Assembly: GCA_028023455.1 (NCBI GenBank)
Contig: JAQFVV010006231.1
Span: 9,188,036 to 9,252,035 of the forward strand
Direction of reading: 5' to 3'
Source of the DNA: Epiperipatus broadwayi
Lineage: Eukaryota > Onychophora > Udeonychophora > Euonychophora > Peripatidae
Length of the DNA: 64,000 bases
The notes beneath the pieces were generated by a model. It was not told the DNA's origin. It made no database searches and saw only the letters and a program-made list of their open reading frames with translations. A program made the translations under genes and the position numbers. Positions 1-13,232 of this stretch are shown here, piece by piece; position 1 is the stretch's first letter; each line of letters opens with the position of its first letter.

Positions 1-493
1 TTTTTTTTTTGAATGCCATGTGATTGAAATAATATATATTAATTAAGCACATATTGTTTTATTTTTATATTTTTATATTAAGCACATATTGTTGTTTCAT
101 TGTATTTACAAGTTTGTTAAATTGATACTAATGGTATCTAATTTAGGAATTAATATTATGGTTTATGTATAGGGGTTAGTTTCTCCATAAAATATTATAT
201 GTATATCCATAATCTTAATATAATGCAAAATATATTTTCTTTTATTTAATTAAAGGAAGTTTGATAAAATCAGACTCATTAATTTATAAAATCCTGAACA
301 CTCATTATCATAATAATATAGACTAAATAAACAAAAAGCAAACTATCTGTGAATAATTCTGTTATGAGTTTACAGTGATTATTGCCAAAGATTCTTCTGT
401 AACAACAAATTTACAACCCAGCAGTAAACTATTAAAAAAAATTAAAAACACCGGCTCAGAGCCTGTAAATTTATTGAATTCCAAACATACAAT

Positions 494-714
494 ATACTTT
501 TTCACCATCTCTATGCCACTTATTGTAAGCTTTAGTAAGTAATAACAAATATCATATGGTAGTGCTTAATAAATCCCTATCCTATTTTATCATATCCAAT
601 ATCCCCAGATTAGTTTCAAGCTTATGACTTTCATTAGTGAGGAACATCATAGAACAGGATAGGATTTATTAAACATTATCATCTGGCATCTATTACTACA
701 TGGTGAAAAAGTAT
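494..714. repeat. Foldback repeat with central hammerhead-like core
   Basis: The arms at about 494-591 and 650-714 are imperfect inverted copies: atactttttcaccat pairs with atggtgaaaaagtat, and aataaatccctatcct with aggataggatttatt. The loop carries the hammerhead-like motif at 603-642. The sequence beyond the motif (GGATATTGGAT, then AGGGATTTATTAAGCACTA) matches the repeat at 53.6 kb, so both belong to one dispersed family. Confidence 0.7.
603..642 (-). ncRNA. Hammerhead-like ribozyme motif A1 (degenerate)
   Basis: Read on the minus strand the order is CCTCA, CTAATGA, AAG-loop-CTT, GAAAC, TA, ATC, TGGGG. CCTCA pairs with TGGGG (one G-U) as stem I. AAG and CTT form stem II. GAAA is intact and ATC is an allowed NUH cleavage triplet. 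The first box has an A for the invariant G of CTGATGA, so cleavage is probably lost. Stem III would be at most one or two base pairs. Confidence 0.55.
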
Positions 715-851
715 GCTGCTAAAACTACAATATGTAAGCTGAAGTTATGTGATACAACCATGTGATATTTTATTGGTCAATAAACAATACTTATTTATTG
801 GTAGATTTTTTGGAATTTCGTTAAGTACTAGCTACAAACAGTTAGAGACTA

Positions 852-2030
852 CACCTGGGTCTCATTTTACGCGATAGATAGGTTCCTCAGAAAACACGCA
901 CAAACAAAATCGCGCAAAAATAGACGTAACTTACATTGAAAAAGGGGAGATGCGGTCTGTGATTTTTCAAAATTTGCATAAAAGCAAAGCACCAATGTAA
1001 AATTACTTTAAAATTCACGCAAAAAAAAAAAAAAAAGGAAATAAAATAAGACTAATAAAAAATTTCAAATTTGGAAAAAACTGATACAAGACAAAATTTT
1101 TTTAACTATAATATTTAATTTTATTCAAAATAATATATTTTTATGCATAATTTACAGTACAGTAATTTACATTTTTTATACATGTTTTAATTATTATAGC
1201 TATTTGCCGAAAAACACGTTTGTTTGCAAACTGGTAAAAAATCAAATTCTCACAAGAGGAAATACAACTAGCGCCAAGTTCACTCTCATGTTGTGTTAAT
1301 GGGTTTCTGTTGACAACGTAATTAGTAATTAATCTTTGAGACAATGATTTTATTAATTGTTTATGAACTTAGACTTATGATAATAAAAAGACATTTATTC
1401 ACCACTGCTGGGAAAAATTTAATTAAAACTAACAACTAAAAATTAAATTCTTATTTTTGTCTTTAATTTTTTAATTTTCAATTCCGTTTAAAAATCAAAT
1501 TTCGTTTTACATCACATTAATTTCAAGTCACCATAAGTAATTTTTAAATTGTTAATTACAATTAAAAATCAGATTTTAATTTTTAATTGTCAAATTTAAT
1601 TGTGCCCTCTGCTATTACTCACCTTTTAAAAATAAACTTGCGGACACTAAATGATTAATAATTGATTACGTTCTTTTTTAAAAGCAAAAACAGAATGTGA
1701 TTTAAAAAGCAAAATTAACACGCACAATGTTTGAACAAATTTACATTATAATCTTGTAAAATTTAATGTGTGTATACATAAAATGTGGAAATCATGATTT
1801 TAATTTCATTATTGCATAAAGTCTTACTATTATAAAGCACTGAAAATATTGAAATTACTAAGATGAAAGTCGAATTCCAATAATATGCTATTACTTTCAA
1901 TATAACGTAAGTGCGCAAAATTTATTATTTAAAGTAATAGCGCATTATCGGAGTTTGACTTTCAGTGAAACATGAATTGCGTAACTTCAAAATCATGTTA
2001 AATAAGTCCGCGTAAAAAGAGACCCAGGTG
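852..2030. mobile_element. TIR transposon, non-autonomous, TA target duplication
   Basis: The element starts CACCTGGGTCTCATTTTACG and its other end is the inverted complement CACCTGGGTCTCTTTTTACG, with 21 of the first 22 bases matching. TA flanks both ends (850-851 and 2031-2032). The 1179-bp interior is AT-rich with no transposase-like frame. TA duplication and short inverted ends suggest a Tc1/mariner-superfamily MITE, by inference. It interrupts nothing coding. Confidence 0.85.
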
Positions 2031-2032
2031 TA

Positions 2033-5000
2033 TATTAATTAGCAAATAAAACTATTGTAGGATAGTTAAGAGAAAAAAAATCTTAAACTTCTTTGACAGA
2101 TTTTCAGCTATCCCCCCCCTCAAATTTTCAAACTCTATTTTGACTTTAAACCCCATACTATAAGCAATTCTAACTATTATACCATAAAGACTTTTATAAA
2201 ATAAATTTGTTTTATATTAGTGTAAATTATTTTTATAGTATTTACAAAAGTGATACAAAGCATTGGACAATTCAGGGAATGGTGACAAATCTCCTAAATT
2301 TGGAAAAAACAAGGACCATATTTATTTATTATTTCTTTATATTTCTAGCAACAATTTAACTATAGTATTCGGAGACTAATATTAATAAAGGTCAACATTT
2401 TAATATGTAACAATTTTAGGAGTGAACAAAAATATTTTAATGCCATCTTTATTAAAATTAATTAACTGTCATGTTATGTTATTATCCAATCACTTTTAAC
2501 AAATGAAAAATAATAACATCTCTGACTAATTTTTGAGTTCATTTTAAGATGGCAAGTAAGGTTGCGAATTTCAATATTAATTCATTGTGATGTTATTATG
2601 ATCTGATTCAATTTGGAAGTATTCATTTTAATATTCTTATAAATTTTCAATTGATTTTAAAATGTAATTATATCTCTGTGAATTAATGTCGAAACTTGTA
2701 AATATCATTGCCATTGTCCATACTATCTTAAAAAGAATAATATAAGCAGTTGAAAATAGTATTGTTTTTGTCTGCTAAAGGTGGTTGGATGATGGCATAA
2801 TGTGAGATAGCTAATTAAATTTAAGAAACAATGTTAGAAAATTTTTATTGGCTCTTAAAATTATTACATATAAATTTCTGTGATATATCTGCTACAGGAA
2901 TAAAATTTTATGGCTATTAATTTTCAAGAAATAAAATGTATTACTGTAATTTTCTTTTTCTGTTAATCTATATAGTTAATTATATACATAATTTTAGATG
3001 TAAATTAAAATATAGAAAAAATAACCGTCCAATAAATAAATTCATATTTTACTATTTTATCAAAATGGAATAAAAAGGCACTTTATTACTGACTTTTATA
3101 TTTATTTAATATTTTTTATACGTAAGTGTAAAGTCCCCTCATGAATTTATCGACATTCATCAGATCACTACTAGGAATATTTAATGCAAATTTTGTCGAT
3201 AGTAATAATCTGAAGACATAAAATATTAACATGATGTATTTTAGCATAATAATGGATGTCTTATACTATTTAGAAATTTTGATTATTGTACTAATTATTC
3301 AAACATTTTTAAAACACTTTCCTGATAATTCAAGTACAATTATGGTTGACATCATCAGATATAGAAACAAAATCATAGAAAGATTTTTCTACAACAATTC
3401 AATAACTGAATAAAAATAACTAAGTATTCATCTTTAAAATAATAACATAACTATCCAAAAAAAAAAAAAAAGAAAATGACTCATTATCATCAAGAAAACA
3501 TTTTAATAGGCTAGTTATACATTTTTGCCAATGCATACATGATAATTTTCATGATATGAAAAACAAGAAGTTAGTTTTTGTACATAGGATCTTTTAAGCC
3601 TTTTCTGGCAACCATTTTATTTTATTTTCAGGTGGCAGTTTAGCAGCAATGTTTTATATAAAACTCCTTTGTAAAAAGTGGAACTTGCATTTAAAAAGAT
3701 TCACTTGGTTGATCCTTCCAGTAGAAATATATTCGTCTTGAAGATTATGCATGCATATCATAGTAGTTGCTTTTTTTTATAAATAAAAAAAACTATGAAT
3801 GACTCATTAGACTGTTTATGGTTTATTTGCCTGCCTACATCTTGTTTTGGTGGAATAGTCAACTAACTATAAATTTATTGAATTTTAGATAACATGGATA
3901 ACGGAACTGTTTAATCATTAAAAAAAAAATTAAATCAGTCTTTTTTAAATAATGACATGACAAATTATTAAAAATATTAAGTGACTTAATTTTTTAAATT
4001 TTATTATGGAAAACATAATAGACTTTTTTCTTAAAATTATAAAGGTATTTAAATATATCCATAGTTTTTCTCTGCAAGTTTGCATAAAACCTAGTTTCCT
4101 TTGAATAACTAAACTCATATTCTGATTTTTATATCAGGTTCTGAAAAATAAATATTTTATTTATAATTAGGAAGATGATCCTTCATTTAATTCACCATCT
4201 CTTAAACATATGTTTTCCATCAGTTAATTCTTTTATTTTTTAAAAAAATAGCAGTACTTTTTATACTGTAGATTTAGCTGCTTAATGAAATAAAAAGAAA
4301 AAAAAATCCAAATTTTTTTTTTCCCCTTATACAGATGATGATCATAATTGTTGGTGAATTTATTAGGAAAATTAAAAAATAGACCACAGCCTGAAGACCA
4401 ACCAATCTTATTTTTAAACCAGTTGTTAAAGCACATACTTTTATATTCAATTTCAATGATTATGCTATCATACAACATAAATGGCAGGTTGGTAAAAAAA
4501 GTTGTTTGTGTGCCAGTATTTTATATATTCATAAACAATTTTAAAGTTTTGTATATATGGGAAAAAAGTATATATATGAAATAAAAATTTCTATTAAAAA
4601 AAAAAAAATTGATAATTTTAATGTAAATCAAAATTCCAAAAAAAAAAAAAAACATTTAAAATATCCAATCTCCCTTTATAACAAAATAAACAAAAAAAAA
4701 ATAAAAATATTCAGCCATATTAAAAAAAAAAAAAGGGAAAAAAATTAATTAAATAAAAAAGTTTAAAAATCAAGGAGGGGGCAAAAACAAATTATGTATA
4801 GGCAATTATTCAATTCGTGAAATGTGATTGGCATTACTAGATAGGGTGACTTATTAAATCATCAAATAAATCCTGAAAAAACAAACAATCAATTTAATTA
4901 CATGAATGAAAACACAAGATATTATTGATTATTAGCTGCTGTCAAGTTAAAGTCGACTTTTTGGCGACTAAATAAAAACCCTCTAGAGAGTCACAAATTT

Positions 5001-5227
5001 TCAATACAGTAGATATAGAAATACTATATGGCTGTTATCCAATAAAAAGATAAATTACATCAACACAAAAAGGAATATAGTTTTAAGATGCTTGATAAAT
5101 CAAACAGATGATAGATTATTTTGGAGAAAAGCTATTTGTATGATTACCAGAAATAGCTATCAACATTGATGACAATAACCAAAATAATAAGATACTAATG
5201 TAATCATAAATATACAAAAATTGTGTA
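2033..5227. other. AT-rich sequence, no recognised feature
   Basis: I see low-complexity AT-rich DNA with poly-A runs and short chance frames only. The A-rich stretch at 4590-4760 is homopolymer-dominated. No exon, RNA gene or clear repeat border was recognised. Confidence 0.5.
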
Positions 5228-5323
5228 GAGAAAAGCTTTCATAAAGCCCGTTTATTTTTTTTACAGTATGTACTTAGCCGAAAATTAAAAATAAAATAAA
5301 CGGACTTTATGAAATCTTTTCTT
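5228..5323. repeat. Short hairpin repeat (MITE-like)
   Basis: The 27-nt arms at 5228-5254 and 5297-5323 are inverted copies with two or three mismatches; the core is TTTCATAAAGcCCGTTTA. They are separated by about 42 nt. Such hairpins are typical of very short MITEs or foldback remnants. No target duplication was clear. Confidence 0.6.
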
Positions 5324-5389
5324 TATAGATATAATAAACACCTCCATACTTCACTATTCTTTTCAAATTCATATAAATAAAGATACAAT

Positions 5390-5443
5390 AAAAGACAACC
5401 CCGAAGAGCATTTTGTGCTGAACCAGTACTCATCAGTTGGTCT
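5390..5443 (-). ncRNA. Hammerhead-like motif B2 (decayed)
   Basis: On the minus strand it reads GACCAA, CTGATGA, then a 15-nt hairpin GTACT-GGTTC-AGCAC and AAAA. The first box is intact and stem II keeps the G-C pair expected next to it. GAAA has become AAAA, and the cleavage side (following TGCTCTTCGGGG) is changed. It is a diverged copy of the motif at 28.5 kb and helps infer the ancestral form. Confidence 0.4.
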
Positions 5444-6155
5444 AGGTCACTATCTCTCATATATATCTATTATATGAAGATTCTCTATATGGTTTTCGTA
5501 TATTTATGATTACATTAGTCTGAGTTAAAGCGTATACTTTTATAATAACATACTAAGAAAAAAATAATTAAGCAGAAGAAAGAAAAAAAAAGGTATAGAT
5601 CTTCCTTAAGAATTATTAAAAAAGGGAAGTTTTTTCAATAGATAAAAATATAAATAATAGATGAAAAAGTATAGATCTTTAATTAAAATTAGAAATAAAT
5701 CTTTGATATACAGTATTTAGATATTTTGCAAAAAAAAAAAAAAAAAAATTCTAAATGATAATAAATGTAAAAGTTTGTTTGCATTCAAGCTAAACTATTT
5801 TCTTGCTATGATTTAAATTCTTTTTTTCCAAAAAACAATTTTTCAAAATATATTGTTGAAATTGATTGGGAATATAAACACTTTACTTTCTAAAAAAAAT
5901 CAGCACATTGTTTACATCTAAATGAAGTATAGGTAGACTAGCATTAATCCAAATTGCATGAATTCAAATACTTCTATTTTGTAAATATTTTTAAATTTGT
6001 TAACACAGTGTCAGAAATATATATATATAGACTATAATTTCTGTGGTCAATACATTAGTAAAAAAATTGAATTGTTTAAAAAATCAGATTAAAATCTGCA
6101 TGCTATATAAATACATGCAATATATAATATTCTCAATTGTATATGTCAAATATAA

Positions 6156-6512
6156 ATAAGATGCAAAAAATATTTTTTTAAAAATAATGCTTTATGCCTC
6201 TTGGTTAATTTGCCATTCTTGGAAAATATCAAAGATCTTAAGAATCTAGACTTAATTATAAAACAATTGGAAATTGCAGAAATATTGTCATTTCATAAAA
6301 GCATTTGAGGCTCAAATAAATCATAAAAATCAAAAGAAATGACTATATTAATGTAATTTCCAATTGTTTTATAACAATTCTAGATTCTTAAGACTGATAT
6401 TTTCCAAAAACAGCAAATTAACCAAGAGGCCGATTACTTTGTTATTTTGTACTTTTTAGTTGGCTATTTACATAAAAGCATTATTTAAAAAAAATTTTTT
6501 TTACATCTTATT
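6156..6512. repeat. Foldback element, about 120-bp arms
   Basis: The left arm 6156-6275 and right arm 6354-6512 are inverted copies. Matching blocks include cctcttggttaatttg with caaattaaccaagagg, and ttataaaacaattgg with its complement. The right arm carries about 40 extra bases near 6435-6475. No coding potential is visible. Confidence 0.75.
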
Positions 6513-9500
6513 TTAAAAAAATGTTAAAACTATAAAAAAAATCTGTCAACAATTACAATTTAATAATAAGATGTGAAAATAAAAAAATATGCCCTCTAAA
6601 AACAAATTCTAAATTTAAATATCATGTGATCATCTACTATATTATGTATTGGCTTTTTAATTAATTAATTTCTTTTTTCACAAAATATTTATGAAATATT
6701 AATTATTTCAGAAGAATAATTCAGATATTAATAGAAAATATTTACTTTTAATTAATTAAGTGTGAGTTAAATGAAAATATTAACAAAATTTTATTTTAAA
6801 AACATAATATTTCCATTGGCTCAGTTATTAAAGATTTTCCCTGAGAAACCTAAATATGTGAGTTCAACTTCTAAAAAGAAACAAAATTTTTTTGTTAAAA
6901 ATTCAAAAATGGGGACATCTTGACAAAATCACAAATAGGGCAAGTTAATACAAGAAATAATCTGCAATTCTATATTAATCCATTAACTTAAAAAATGAAA
7001 CAAAAATTATTGAGTTTTTTAATATTAGCTGACATAAACTAATTCTTAAGTTGCATTCGATTCTCAACTAGCCATAATCCAAATACAAGATATATAAATG
7101 TTAAAAGTTTTTCCAATAACTAATGAAAGATAAAATGACAATAACTTCTAAAGTCATGTCACTATTCCTTTAGCTGATATAAAAAAAAATAATGTGCATA
7201 GTTTCATTTAAATAAAAAAATTAAACTAATCCTTAAGCTGCATGAATTTTCTAATAATCCAAGAGGAAAGAAATTATGATTTTATGCTAAAAGTTCAATT
7301 TCAATAGTAAATGAGCTGATACATTTTATTCAGTGGCAGCTTTTAATAGCAGACTGTTACATTATTACACAGCCAAGATTAAAAGAAATATGTAAAAATT
7401 TAATACCCATGACCTCTTTATAAAGAAATTACTTATACTTAAGCTGTGTTAAATTCACAACTGCCTATATTCTAAAAAGTAATTATCAAAAACAATTCTG
7501 CATTAAAAATTAATTTTCAATACACAGTAAAATATTTTAATATTATTATATCACTACAAAATGGCACACAATAAAAATGCTCAACTTTCATTCAAATATT
7601 TTAAACTGCAATTTTTTATTAGTTTGTTATCTTTGATTTTGTTTAATATTTACCTATTATTCCAAGTAATAATGAATTGTATTAATTCCAAATACCAGTA
7701 ACAGTGAAATTAGCAAAAAGCAATAACATTTAAGTTTTGATAATTCAAAAAAAGAACAATGACTTGCTTAAAAAATTTAATGAAGGCCTTTCAATATTGA
7801 AGTTATGTGAATTGCACTATGCTAACTTAACAATTGTGTACAATTTTAAAAAAAAACAACAACTAATAATTCCATTCTAAATCATTGATGCTGAAGTGCC
7901 TTATAGAAAAAAATATAAGAACTGTTAAAAGTACAGAATATTATTGAGTCTTCCAACAACGTTGCAGTTATAGAGTAGAATTGTTAGGAAGCATAATTTC
8001 AGGCAAGCAAAATTATTCCATAAATAAATTATGACTTACTTATGATTATAATGAAAAATGCTTCACAGATTTAAATAAAATCATGAAATTTCTATGCATA
8101 AAGTGTAAAGTAAAAAAATCAACTGATTTCTTAAGAAACTGCTGAATTTGAGAATGAATTTTTTCAGCTTATTAGTAATATAAGTTTCAATCCAGAATAT
8201 GTATAGAATGCAGATAAAACATCACATTGATAATGCACATTTAGAGGAACATTGGCACTAGTTCATCTCACAGAATTTAAACAATCTAAGGATAGAATGA
8301 CTATTTTAGTATGATTCAATGCAGCAAATACTCATAGATATAAACTACTGCAAATCAGAAAAAGTAAATGGGCACATTTAATGAAGAAAATCTTTATGAA
8401 TGGATATCTGTTAATGATGAAATTCATATTACCATAACTTCACTAATTCGAAAATTATAGACAGTGAACTCTGATAAAAATAATATTAATAATAATAAAA
8501 CTGACAATATAGAGATGATGAGCCCCCCCCCCCCCAATAAAAAAACAATACACAAATGATTACCAGTTATTTCATTATATGGAACATTCAATCAAAGGAT
8601 TAGCAAATTGCAACTTTGTTATGGAAATGATAAGATTACATTTACCATGAGAAAAGCTGAATTGAGAGAGAATGAAATATATGAAATAGGTATGCTTTGA
8701 TGAAATGTTCTCTAAAATGCAGAACAAGTTTTATGATCAAGAAATGTAAATACAAGAGTCGATTTAAATTTATTTTTCTTTATATGTATTATTATTAATT
8801 TTTTTAAAGCAACAAGGAATATGGGAATATTTTTTAAATATTTTTCATTACTGTTATAATTTGATGATTTTATTCACTTCCAAATATTTTCCGAATCCGA
8901 AATGGAATTTTAATTAAAGTTTTCAGATTAACATTAGTCTACCCGTATTCATTATTTTTTTTTAAAATACAGAATTCAATGTATATTTCATAGACTTGGA
9001 TGACTGGTGAGCAAAAAAGTTCTAAATTAATTCAAGATAGAAAAGTTATATATGTATAAAAGAGATACTTTTTTTTTCTTTTCAAAATGACTTTTGCAAT
9101 GCTATCAAAAGTTGGCTAATTAACTGGAATGAGCAAATCATATTTGTATTAAAAAGATGTTAAGTTGCTTGCTAAATTATTTATCTATATATGATTTATT
9201 TGCTGTAATTAGACATCTAAAGTTTGTGATATTCTATCATTCATCCTATTTATTTATCATAAGGTTGAAAGATTTATATGAAATAAAAATATTTTGGACA
9301 ATTATAATGACTATTTAAATATTTATCAACAACAATAACTACAATAACAATCTGCTATTATTAAATACTATAATTATGCTATAAATAAATAGATATAATT
9401 TAAAAAAAAAATACATTTTTTATATCACTCCTCTACAGCAGTGCCAATCTCATTCTGTGAATTAAATAATAAATTCAGGGAGATTTGATATAATATAAAT

Positions 9501-9700
9501 AATAATAATAACTTGAAAAAAAAAAATCCTTCATGGCTGAAATGAAGGGAAAAAAATCAGGTTAGTAGCAATGGGAGAATGGAAAAGAGCATGTTGAAAA
9601 TGAAGGCGAGGGTACATGTAGCGTGTTTCTAAACCTACCAACAAGTGAATGAGTGAATGACAAACAAAAAAGCACACTATTATGCTTCTAAAGGAAGAGG
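6513..9700. other. AT-rich sequence, no recognised gene
   Basis: This region has many short AT repeats and a 13-C tract at 8523-8535. No exon or structured repeat was identified. If liprin-alpha ends near 9.75 kb, part of this region would be its 3' UTR (inference). Confidence 0.45.
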
Positions 9701-9751
9701 TAAAAACATGGAGCCTTAACTGGGTCTGTTCTCAGACTAATCGAGTTTCGA

Positions 9752-9781
9752 TCAGTCGGGGGGCTGAATGCCACGACGCAA
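9752..9781 (-). CDS. Candidate terminal exon of liprin-alpha (uncertain)
   Basis: A GC-rich patch (9735-9800) stands out about 0.9 kb after the last sure exon. On the minus strand a possible acceptor (ttcccatcag) would join in phase 0 to LRRGIQPPD and a TGA stop. A second possible acceptor 11 nt upstream keeps a different frame open for 34 codons. Neither tail resembles the FRR-x-x-SWR tail of vertebrate liprins. The patch could instead be 3' UTR or a remnant of something else. It contains a perfect 6-bp hairpin (ATGGGA and TCCCAT). I include it because the gene must end somewhere and this is the best local candidate. Confidence 0.25.
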   Translation of the reverse strand: MRRGIQPPD

Positions 9782-10712
9782 CTGATGGGAAGCTATCCCA
9801 TTGAGTTTTCATAACAAGTATTCTGAAATATAAAATTAGGTTTTACTAGATGAGACAACTAGCATTACATCACTTCAACAGGGCAAAGTTTTAAGACTAA
9901 CGAAACTACAATCACTACAACCAGTTACTACATTTAGGGAGGGAACATATTACCTTGCAACTGAATTTCTAAATTAAGGAAAAATTTTAATTTAGTTATA
10001 ATAACTTAATTTTTTTTAAATTATTAACTCTAAGAAAAAAAAAGAAGAAAAAATATTTAACTAAATAAAAAGTAAAAAAGAAACATTAAAAGAAAAGAAA
10101 TATTTCACTTATTTAATGCAAATAAAAAAACTTAACAATGAAATCAGAATCTCATAAAAATTATGATAAAAAAAAATTAAATGAAATTAAAAAAAACAAA
10201 CAATAGATAAATAAATAAATCAAAACCTGCTCTCCCAGACCAAAGCACTTTATATAATCTCTAATTGGTAAATAAACCAATTGCCAATTTCAATAATTAG
10301 AAATTTATGATCAGTATTTAATTATAAACGTTATTATTATTACTATTTTACAGTTATGTTTTTAAATAAATTTTAATCCTATAAACTACAATATATTTTA
10401 TACTACAAATAACTTTAATAGACTACTTTTAGCAAACTCTATACATACAACAACAGAAAAAAAAAATATTAACAAGAACAAATAAGGAATTCTGGATTGG
10501 AGTTTAGGAGAGACAACTACATTATTAGGGACTTGGTTAACTTGCCTTCTAAAACATTGTTTAAAGGAAAGATAACTGCCATTAGCATACAAAAAGGGAG
10601 GGATGAGAATGGAAATGAAAGTTAGGAAAAAAGCTATGGGCTGGGGGGTCAGGTTAGGAATTATGGGAAAATTAAAAAAAAACACAAAACAAATGAAATG
10701 ATACTAACCTAC

Positions 10713-10781
10713 CTCATCCAGTCGCCGATCAGTCCCTAGAGCAAGAAGATTATTAAATTCTCTCTCTAGGATTTGCCGCGC
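10713..10781 (-). CDS. PPFIA: Liprin-alpha exon: end of SAM3
   Basis: This 69-nt, 23-codon exon is phase 0 on both sides. The acceptor is attatag and the donor gtaggt. It encodes ARQILEREFNNLLALGTDRR followed by LDE. In vertebrates the same exon follows IPTQNTQ directly and leads into a variable C-terminal tail. There is no stop codon here, so at least one more exon exists. A candidate is described at 9752-9781. The large nearby ORF at 10398-10685 overlaps only the intron side and shows no liprin similarity. Confidence 0.93.
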
Positions 10782-12589
10782 CTATAATAAAAAGTGCAAA
10801 AAATATATCTACACTATGACTAATCATAAAATAAATTATATTTTCAAGAAACTAAGTAATAAAATATTGACAATATTTTTGTAAAATTAGTCACACAAAT
10901 CCAAACTACTAGTTAGAAATGTAGCAACTAATACTATTAAAATTATAGCCACAAAACTTTAAAAAAGCAGCAAAGTCAAACTGCATTATGAACAAAACAC
11001 GACAATTGATTTCAAACATGCATAATGTAATTTGGATGCAAAAATGATTTCTTTCTCAAAAAATACCTTTCATAGTATGACAAGAAAAAGTTATTATAAA
11101 TTAAGATACAAATAATCAATCATTAATTAATTGTTTCACAAAGGCAAAAACCTTTTCACTATTTTAAGAAATCCGCAGATTGTAAAATATTCTTTCATCT
11201 AAAATGCAACCATAATAATGAATAAAAATTCTTTCTAAACTGTAAGTAATAAGTACAGGAGATATCTTTTGTTCACGATTAACTGTTTTCAGAATACTGA
11301 AATTGTGAATAACAAATAGATCCTAATATCCATAAATAATAGTATTGATAATATTTAACAGGGACTATAACAACAAATTTGTAATAGTTCTGTATATTAC
11401 AGATTTGCATTAATTATTGCAAAAAACTTTATTGGAAATAAAAATTAATAATTTTTGAATAAATAGATACATTAAAAATATTTTGTTTCTTTTTATTTTC
11501 GGTCAAGAGAAAAAATAGCAATTGCATTTCTTTGACATATATGAAAAAATAGAAAATTTTGATTTAATATAATCTAAAATGAAAAAAAATTTTTTTTTTC
11601 TATAAATTATAGTGCAAAATGTTAAAGAAACAATTTTAATATTAAAAAATAATTAATAAAAAGATAATATTTAAATTTTCTAAAATATTTCTATATTTTC
11701 TTTTCTCTTTACAGTCAGAAAGAATAAGTTTAAAAATTTTAATCACTGATAAAGTTAATAAAATAAATTTCAATCTCATTTAAAGTCTAAAAAGCTTTTA
11801 AATATATAAATTAATTTACTTGATTGTGATGTTGAAATTTATTATTTTTGTTTATATATATATAATGGTATTTAATACTAGTGATAATTACATTAATTTT
11901 TGACAATACATTATATTTAACTAATGGCAACATTAATGCTTCCCAATATAGTTATTACTTATTGATAAACATTAAAAATAAATAAAATTAAGAAAAAAGA
12001 CAAATAGGAGATAATAAACATAAGAAAAAAAGACACAGCCAACTTTATGAGAAATTGTCATTGGGGGAAAGTGAATAATAACAGAGATTTCAATATGAAT
12101 GAATGATATAATTAATAACAAAATTGAAAATAAGGTAGCATTTAAGATTAGGACTCACTACTAACGACATGAATAAACCTAAAGTATTGAACATATAGCT
12201 ATAAAGATATTGTTTACATTAATATTGAAACCTAACACAAACTTTTAACCCATTATAGCAAAACTGCAGATATACAATTTTGAAATACACTTAGTAGTGA
12301 TATGAAGTAAATGTGTATTTAAATTTTCTATTCTATTTTATTGTCAACTGAAAGTAATAATTGCTATCACTTATAACAAATTAAAATCAAATTTGTAAAC
12401 TGAATTTAATCCATGTTTATTAATTGGACAGAAGTATATAAAAATAATTATTTTCAATTAAAAATATCTTCACATTATTCTACATTAATTAAAATATTTG
12501 TAGTGAATTCCTGGGCAGACAATGAAAGAAATATGTTTAAATTAGCACATATTTTAAACTATCTAACACTGACATAGTTTAATACTTAC
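10782..12589. other. Liprin-alpha intron between SAM3 exons
   Basis: This is a 1.8-kb AT-rich intron with no further feature seen. Confidence 0.8.
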
Positions 12590-12765
12590 CTGGGTATTCT
12601 GTGTAGGAATCTGTAGGGCCAGAGCCATACTGTTATAGTCAAAACTTTCATCTAATGCTATTAGAGCACCATGAACCCCAGATTCTATAAGGTTGTTCGC
12701 AAATTCTTTCAAGCCTATAGATCCTATCCATTTAATGACACGTTCATTGGTCCAGACTAGAACAT
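12590..12765 (-). CDS. PPFIA: Liprin-alpha exon: SAM3
   Basis: This 176-nt exon takes one base from the previous exon to form Asp and ends in phase 0 at a strong donor (CAG|gtaagt). The acceptor (attttgaag) has a weak pyrimidine tract. It encodes [20 protein letters not shown], then [20 protein letters not shown] and [18 protein letters not shown], which is SAM3 nearly complete. LVW-(T/S)-N-x-x-[14 protein letters not shown] and LQIPTQNTQ are liprin-alpha signatures. Reading through the acceptor gives a spurious longer ORF into the intron. The phase fit supports the border chosen here. Confidence 0.96.
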
Positions 12766-13134
12766 CTTCAAAATAAATATTTTTTGTATAAATTAAAAAA
12801 AAATAAAAATATGAATAATACATACTAATAAGTAACCACTTGTGGATTTTAAAATGAAGACATGTTAAGTGATCTCTTAGCAAAAGCAAATGGTGATCAA
12901 GTAATAATTAAACACATAATTGCTATTAAAGACAACTCACCATTACTTTTCACTTAACACTTAACTAAGAAAATTATTGCATTTTGTTTAGAAGATTTAT
13001 TATAAAGGAATAATTGAGATATATAAAATTTTTATAATGACATTTAATAAAACAATTTACTCTTTAATGAAAATTTCATGCAAACAAAAGTAATCTATTA
13101 TTTGATGTCATTTACAAACAAATAAATGCAATAC

Positions 13135-13232
13135 CTTTCATTTCTGTTTCACTATTTTTCCTCCTTTCTTCTAAGGCTTTTCTATCATAATTTAATCTTT
13201 TTAAACAATTTATTCCATATTGCAAACTTGTC
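13135..13232 (-). CDS. PPFIA: Liprin-alpha exon: SAM2 end and SAM2-SAM3 linker
   Basis: This 98-nt exon has acceptor tttttag and donor gtattg. Its first base finishes the Arg codon from the previous exon. It then encodes [20 protein letters not shown] and [12 protein letters not shown], leaving one base of an Asp codon. The TSLQYGI[11 protein letters not shown] segment closes SAM2. The charged [10 protein letters not shown] stretch is the helical linker that packs SAM2 against SAM3 in liprins. Base composition is closer to the AT-rich introns than in the other exons, with AAA and TTA codons dominating, but the amino-acid match is continuous. Confidence 0.94.

Noticed and set aside
10398-10685. 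95-codon minus-strand frame beside the last liprin exon
   Set aside because: It is rich in Phe/Leu/Ile from AT-rich intron, shows no liprin tail similarity and stops before the exon; treated as chance.
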